From contig DEDN01000012.1 of assembly GCA_002349565.1 (NCBI GenBank), positions 83,804 to 100,592 of the forward strand: a stretch of DNA of 16,789 nucleotides. Reading direction: 5' to 3'. This document shows, one piece after another, positions 14,035 through 16,789 of this stretch. Each line of letters begins with the position of its first letter. Within the stretch, counting starts at the first letter, position 1. This stretch comes from Alphaproteobacteria bacterium UBA2903. Lineage in GTDB: Bacteria > Pseudomonadota > Alphaproteobacteria > CAAGCB01 > CAG-977. The notes beneath the pieces are model-generated. The model had not been told where the DNA came from, did no database searches, and saw only the letters and a program-made list of their open reading frames with translations. The position numbers and the translations under genes were made by a program.

Positions 14035-15090
14035 ATGTGGGATTGGTCGGGAACGAAAACGCCGCCCCCCGCCGCAAATCGGGGCGATGCGGGTCAGGAA
14101 GCGCAGAATCAGGGAATGCTGCGCCGTGACGTTCGTCCTGTGCCGATTTACCGCGATGCCCGTATGTTCAAAACTTTGCCGCCGACCGCTCCTGCTTCCG
14201 CCTATCCCGACCCGCTGATGATGCAGCAGCCGCAAATGTACGCGCCTCAGCCGCCGCAGCCGTACGCACCCCAACCCTACATGCCGCAGCAGCCCGCTCC
14301 GCAGCCGTATGCGCCTCAACCTTACATGCCGCAGCAGCCCGCTCCGCAGCCGTATGCGCCTCAACCCTACATGCCACAGCAGCCCGCTCCGCAGCCGTAC
14401 GCGCCTCAACCTTACATGCCGCAGCAGCCCGCTCCGCAGCCGTACGCGCCCCAACCCTACATGCCACAACAGCCCGCTCCGCAGCCGTATGCGCCCCAGC
14501 CGTACGCACCGCAAGGACGCCCCTCTGCGCCAACGGGAAATCCTGAAAACGACAGATCCCTGTGGGAATGGCAGTTTTCGCAAATGAATTTGCCCAACAT
14601 GGAATTGATTGAAGTCAATTATGTGATGCTTGATGCGAATTGGCTGTCGGAATTGCGCAAAGCGTTCAAACGGACGCGCCGCGACTTTTTGAAATATGTC
14701 GGCTATCACCATGTCAACGAATTGATTGCGGCAGGCATGGACGAAGAAGACATCAAGCTGGTCAAAAAAGGCAAAGCCCCCGAAAATTTCAACGTTCATG
14801 TGCGCGTCCCGTTCGATTACGGCGGAACGAACAGCTTTTCGAACTTGGTTTTGATTCAAACGCATCCCTATCATAACGAGATTCACCGCTTCATTGACAT
14901 GCAAACGCTGATTCAGCCCAATCTGAAGCCGTCGAAGCTGTTTTTGCCGTCGCCGCCGGGGAAAGTCTACACCCCCGGAGAAATCGAAATTTCATCGGGC
15001 GGAACCAGCCGTCATGACCGCAGCGTTTATGCGGGATTTTTGGAAAGCACTTTTGAAATCATCGCTCAACGGTCGATGATGGGACGGTAA
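14035..15090 (+). CDS. Pro/Gln-repeat protein with HNH-like (colicin-type) core, putative T4SS toxin
   Basis: This 351-residue protein has no signal peptide. AGG lies 9 bases before the ATG. Residues 1-60 form a variable leader; 75-149 are five 15-residue Pro/Gln/Tyr repeats plus a partial sixth to about 160. Residues about 175-351 are the folded part. Within it, H255, N270, H280 and H284, with VP, GGTN and NLVLI around them, line up with the beta-beta-alpha-metal motif of colicin E9-type HNH nucleases (H102, N118, H127, H131). The residue at the place of the E9 general base (H103) is Val256, so nuclease activity is uncertain. The gene lies 14 bases behind the coupling protein and 3 bases before a SUKH-like gene, the usual toxin-immunity order. 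I infer a secreted antibacterial nuclease or a derivative of one; a structural role remains possible. Confidence 0.7.
   Translation: MWDWSGTKTPPPAANRGDAGQEAQNQGMLRRDVRPVPIYRDARMFKTLPPTAPASAYPDPLMMQQPQMYAPQPPQPYAPQPYMPQQPAPQPYAPQPYMPQQPAPQPYAPQPYMPQQPAPQPYAPQPYMPQQPAPQPYAPQPYMPQQPAPQPYAPQPYAPQGRPSAPTGNPENDRSLWEWQFSQMNLPNMELIEVNYVMLDANWLSELRKAFKRTRRDFLKYVGYHHVNELIAAGMDEEDIKLVKKGKAPENFNVHVRVPFDYGGTNSFSNLVLIQTHPYHNEIHRFIDMQTLIQPNLKPSKLFLPSPPGKVYTPGEIEISSGGTSRHDRSVYAGFLESTFEIIAQRSMMGR
14257..14514 (+). repeat. Five 45-bp tandem repeats (plus partial sixth) in the HNH-like gene
   Basis: Units start at 14257, 14302, 14347, 14392 and 14437, with a diverged partial unit at 14482-14514. Each encodes QPYAPQPYMPQQPAP. 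Differences are nearly all at third codon positions (for example TAC/TAT, CCT/CCC, CCG/CCA), so the protein sequence is kept. The array is prone to copy-number change and to assembly collapse. Confidence 0.92.
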
Positions 15091-15093
15091 CGG

Positions 15094-15528
15094 ATGCTGG
15101 GACGGATTTTGACAACGATTCAAAAGGACGGCGCGGTGTTTTTCCCGCCTGTGGACGAACGGTCTTTGCGGTTTGTCAGTTCTCTGCTGGCATCGCACAG
15201 ATTTCCGCCTTTGCCGCTGGATTACATCGCCCTGTTGAAACAAACGGACGGTCTCAGCTGGAACGGTGTCGAGCTGTACGGCACGCGCGCCAATGACCGC
15301 GAAGCCAAAGGATACACTCTGCCGGGACTGATCGAAGCCAATCTGGAATTTACGCAAGCCGCCCCCATGCAGGGAAAGCTGCTGTTGGGACGCGCCGCCG
15401 AGGAATTGTTCGTCTACGACAGCGCGGATCAGAAATACCACATCATCAACCGCTTGGACTTTACAAACAGCTGCACTTTTCCGACTTTTTCAGAAGCGTT
15501 GTATTTGTTCGTCGACGAACTGTTTTAA
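15094..15528 (+). CDS. SUKH-superfamily (YrhA/SMI1-like) putative immunity protein
   Basis: This 144-residue soluble protein resembles YrhA/SMI1-KNR4 proteins of the SUKH superfamily, many of which neutralise toxins, often nucleases, encoded just upstream. Visible family features are LPLDYIALLKQTDGLSWNG (40-58), the hydrophobic LLLGR followed by acidic residues and FVYD (96-109), YHIINR (115-120) and a final TFSEALYLF helix (131-139). Length is normal for the family. The ATG is 3 bases after the stop of the HNH-like gene, with GGGACGG as the ribosome site, so the two are likely co-translated. It would bind and block the HNH-like protein in the cytoplasm of the producer or its kin. The role as cognate immunity is inferred from family and position. 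Confidence 0.75.
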   Translation: MLGRILTTIQKDGAVFFPPVDERSLRFVSSLLASHRFPPLPLDYIALLKQTDGLSWNGVELYGTRANDREAKGYTLPGLIEANLEFTQAAPMQGKLLLGRAAEELFVYDSADQKYHIINRLDFTNSCTFPTFSEALYLFVDELF

Positions 15529-16304
15529 ACGGTTTTCGCTTCTTTTTCCTCTTTCAGGAAACAGAACATATAAATCAAGGTCAGCAGAACGCCCGCGCCG
15601 CCGCCCAAGCGGATGTTGACATCCGTCAGCGCCGCAAGAATGTTCAAAATTTCGCAGGGCATCATTGACAGAACAGCCAGACGGATGCGTTCGTCATACT
15701 GCAATTCCCGACGCATTGCATAAGTCATCAAATACGACATTCCGCCGTAAAAATAGCTGAACAAAACATACCAGACAAAAATAACGGGAATCGCCAGCGC
15801 AAACAATACAGGCGGAAAAGTCATGCGCAAGGAATCGACCGCGGCTTTGAACGCGGGTTCCATATTTTCGCGATTCAGGGTCAAGCTTTTTCCCTGCAGC
15901 AGCTTTTGATACGGCAGAATGCGCACTTCGCCTTTGTCCTGAAAAACCATGGCGTCTTTGCGCATGACAATACTGCGATCGCCCGACGGAACAAAAAGGG
16001 CGCTTGTCGTGTCCAAAACAAACCCGATTGATTGTTTTTCGTTGGAATACACCGCATAGTAATCAACAGGCGAAATGATGCGGTCATTTTTGAAAACGAT
16101 TTCGTGGATATCTTTCGCCATTTCGGAAACAGGCAGATTCTTCAAAGAATCTGTCACGCCGAACGCGTACACAGCCACGCGCAAAGCGGCGACGACCGCC
16201 AGAACGAACAGCACTTTACCGCCGCGCCCCGTGCCGTTTTTGATAAAATCGACCGCCAGCTTTTTATCGTAAAAAACTCTGTAAAGAATGGAAAGCGTGT
16301 TCAT
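15525..16304 (-). CDS. DUF1189-like integral membrane protein
   Basis: This 259-residue protein has a membrane segment at about 31-50, a large extracytoplasmic domain (about 52-160), then segments at about 162-187 and 212-250, ending in a charged KEEKEAKTV tail. This topology, with the N-terminal YRVFYDKKLAVDF and Pro-flanked membrane helices after the soluble domain, fits the DUF1189 family, which has no known function. GGCAGGA abuts the ATG. It is co-transcribed with the upstream DUF5665-like gene, 12 bases away. Its stop overlaps that of the convergent SUKH-like gene (TTAA read from both sides), with no terminator visible between them, so the two transcripts may run into each other. Nothing ties it to secretion. 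Confidence 0.7.
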   Translation of the reverse strand: MNTLSILYRVFYDKKLAVDFIKNGTGRGGKVLFVLAVVAALRVAVYAFGVTDSLKNLPVSEMAKDIHEIVFKNDRIISPVDYYAVYSNEKQSIGFVLDTTSALFVPSGDRSIVMRKDAMVFQDKGEVRILPYQKLLQGKSLTLNRENMEPAFKAAVDSLRMTFPPVLFALAIPVIFVWYVLFSYFYGGMSYLMTYAMRRELQYDERIRLAVLSMMPCEILNILAALTDVNIRLGGGAGVLLTLIYMFCFLKEEKEAKTV

Positions 16305-16316
16305 TCCTGCCCCCTG

Positions 16317-16622
16317 TTATTTGCCCGTCGCTTTCAGCAGCGTCGAAACCTGTCCGATCCAATCGGAAATCCATACCGTCAGATACGGAATGTTCAACGC
16401 AATCAAATGCTGCATTGCTTTGAACAGCAAAGTCAGAACAATCGCCGTTCCGATGGTCAACCCCAGCCCTTTTGCCAGTCCCGAAAAAAAATTCAGCCAA
16501 AACAGTTTTTTGGGGGAATTGACCAGTTCGATGTACTCCAGCAGCCGCGCGTGATGAAACTCGTCGTAAAGCTGTTTGATCTTTTCAAAACTTTGCTTGG
16601 AATAATCGTCTTCGTCAGCCAT
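16317..16622 (-). CDS. DUF5665-like small membrane protein
   Basis: The 101-residue frame starts at the ATG at 16620-16622, supported by GGGAGG 5 bases upstream; the frame stays open to the window edge, but that extension looks non-coding. The N-terminal 25 residues are charged, followed by ARLLEYIELVNSPKKLFWLN, then FFSGLAKGLGLTIGTAIVL, a Gly-rich membrane helix, and an amphipathic tail. This pattern matches the small DUF5665 family of unknown function. It forms an operon with the DUF1189-like gene. The pair is probably chromosomal background to the secretion genes. Confidence 0.7.
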   Translation of the reverse strand: MADEDDYSKQSFEKIKQLYDEFHHARLLEYIELVNSPKKLFWLNFFSGLAKGLGLTIGTAIVLTLLFKAMQHLIALNIPYLTVWISDWIGQVSTLLKATGK

Positions 16623-16689
16623 TTTCGCCTCCCTTAGGGTTACATTAGTGGCAGAAACCGCGTCAAAAAGCAAAGGATTTATCAACAAA

Positions 16690-16700
16690 CGGACAGTCCG
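16690..16700. promoter_or_regulatory. CGGAC-A-GTCCG dyad, possible operator
   Basis: Perfect 5-bp arms around one base lie between a terminator-like hairpin and the DUF5665-like gene, where a promoter is expected. I could not identify a convincing -35/-10 pair here. Confidence 0.25.
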
Positions 16701-16713
16701 CCCGCAAAGATTC

Positions 16714-16740
16714 AAAAATCGCCGCATCACAGACGCGGCG
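16714..16740 (-). terminator. Terminator-like hairpin at the right edge
   Basis: CGCCGC (16720-16725) and GCGGCG (16735-16740) form a 6-bp GC stem with a 9-base loop, and on the minus strand the stem is followed by A then five T (16714-16718). It would end a minus-strand gene lying mostly outside the window; one minus frame has a TGA at 16750-16752 just before the hairpin, but only about 12 codons are visible, too few to call. Confidence 0.6.
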
Positions 16741-16789
16741 GCATTGGCTTCAAAATATTGAAAAAAGGTGTCCAAGGCGGGGGCAAGGA

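Noticed and set aside
14257..14514. Possible CRISPR-like array
   Set aside because: Repeats are directly joined with no spacers and are in frame in a protein gene.
13990..14904. Minus-strand frame with LRSGLLRHVRL-type repeats
   Set aside because: The repeats are the antisense reading of the 45-bp Pro/Gln array; the plus frame has conserved silent-site drift and an HNH-like domain.
2209..15528. Integrative conjugative element or plasmid
   Set aside because: No integrase, relaxase, oriT-like repeat, attachment site or tRNA end was found in the window, so mobility is not supported here.
16623..16775. N-terminal extension of the DUF5665-like gene in the same frame
   Set aside because: It would read through a terminator-like hairpin, while the ATG at 16622 has an excellent ribosome site. 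A faint resemblance of the extension to an aminoacyl-tRNA synthetase C-terminus was too weak to keep.

Overview
The window looks like chromosomal DNA of a Gram-negative bacterium, most likely an alphaproteobacterium. This is inferred from several VirB6/TrbL-like proteins in one cluster (a pattern known from Rickettsiales-type type IV secretion), a VirD4/TraG coupling protein, and lipoprotein and Sec signals. No rRNA, tRNA, IS element, integrase or CRISPR array was seen. Genes are tightly packed in short operons, several ended by clear intrinsic terminators; codon use looks even throughout.

Layout. (1) 1-993, minus: an edge-truncated, Ala/Gln/Glu-rich soluble protein with predicted coiled coil. 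(2) 1091-2083, minus: a double-HTH XRE regulator with a peptidase-S24-like C-terminus that lacks a recognisable catalytic Ser/Lys pair; it is its own transcription unit between two terminators. (3) 6942 down to 2209, minus: an operon of three divergent VirB6/TrbL-like membrane proteins (one with a lipobox) plus a 57-aa membrane protein at 3670-3843. (4) A divergent promoter region at 6943-7176. (5) 7177-9286, plus: two soluble, strongly charged proteins of unknown function, closed by tandem terminators. (6) 9423-11540, plus: a tandem pair of paralogous two-TM membrane proteins. (7) 11669-15528, plus: the coupling protein with an extreme acidic tail, then a Pro/Gln-repeat protein with a colicin-type HNH-like core, then a SUKH/YrhA-like protein. 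(8) 16622 down to 15525, minus: a DUF5665-like and a DUF1189-like membrane protein, probably unrelated to secretion.

How it may work together (inference). Parts 2 to 7 read as one section of a chromosomal type IV secretion locus. The VirB6-like proteins would form variant inner-membrane channel subunits, the VirD4 ATPase would select substrates, and the paralogous membrane pair and charged proteins would be accessory factors or substrates. The HNH-like protein next to a SUKH-like protein looks like a toxin-immunity pair placed directly behind the coupling protein, which suggests contact-dependent antagonism rather than only conjugation. The core genes virB3, B4, B8-B11 and any relaxase are not in the window, so this reading cannot be settled here. 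The most novel parts are the toxin/immunity pair with its altered HNH motif, the acidic VirD4 tail, the lipobox-bearing VirB6 and the tandem FWRFN membrane pair.
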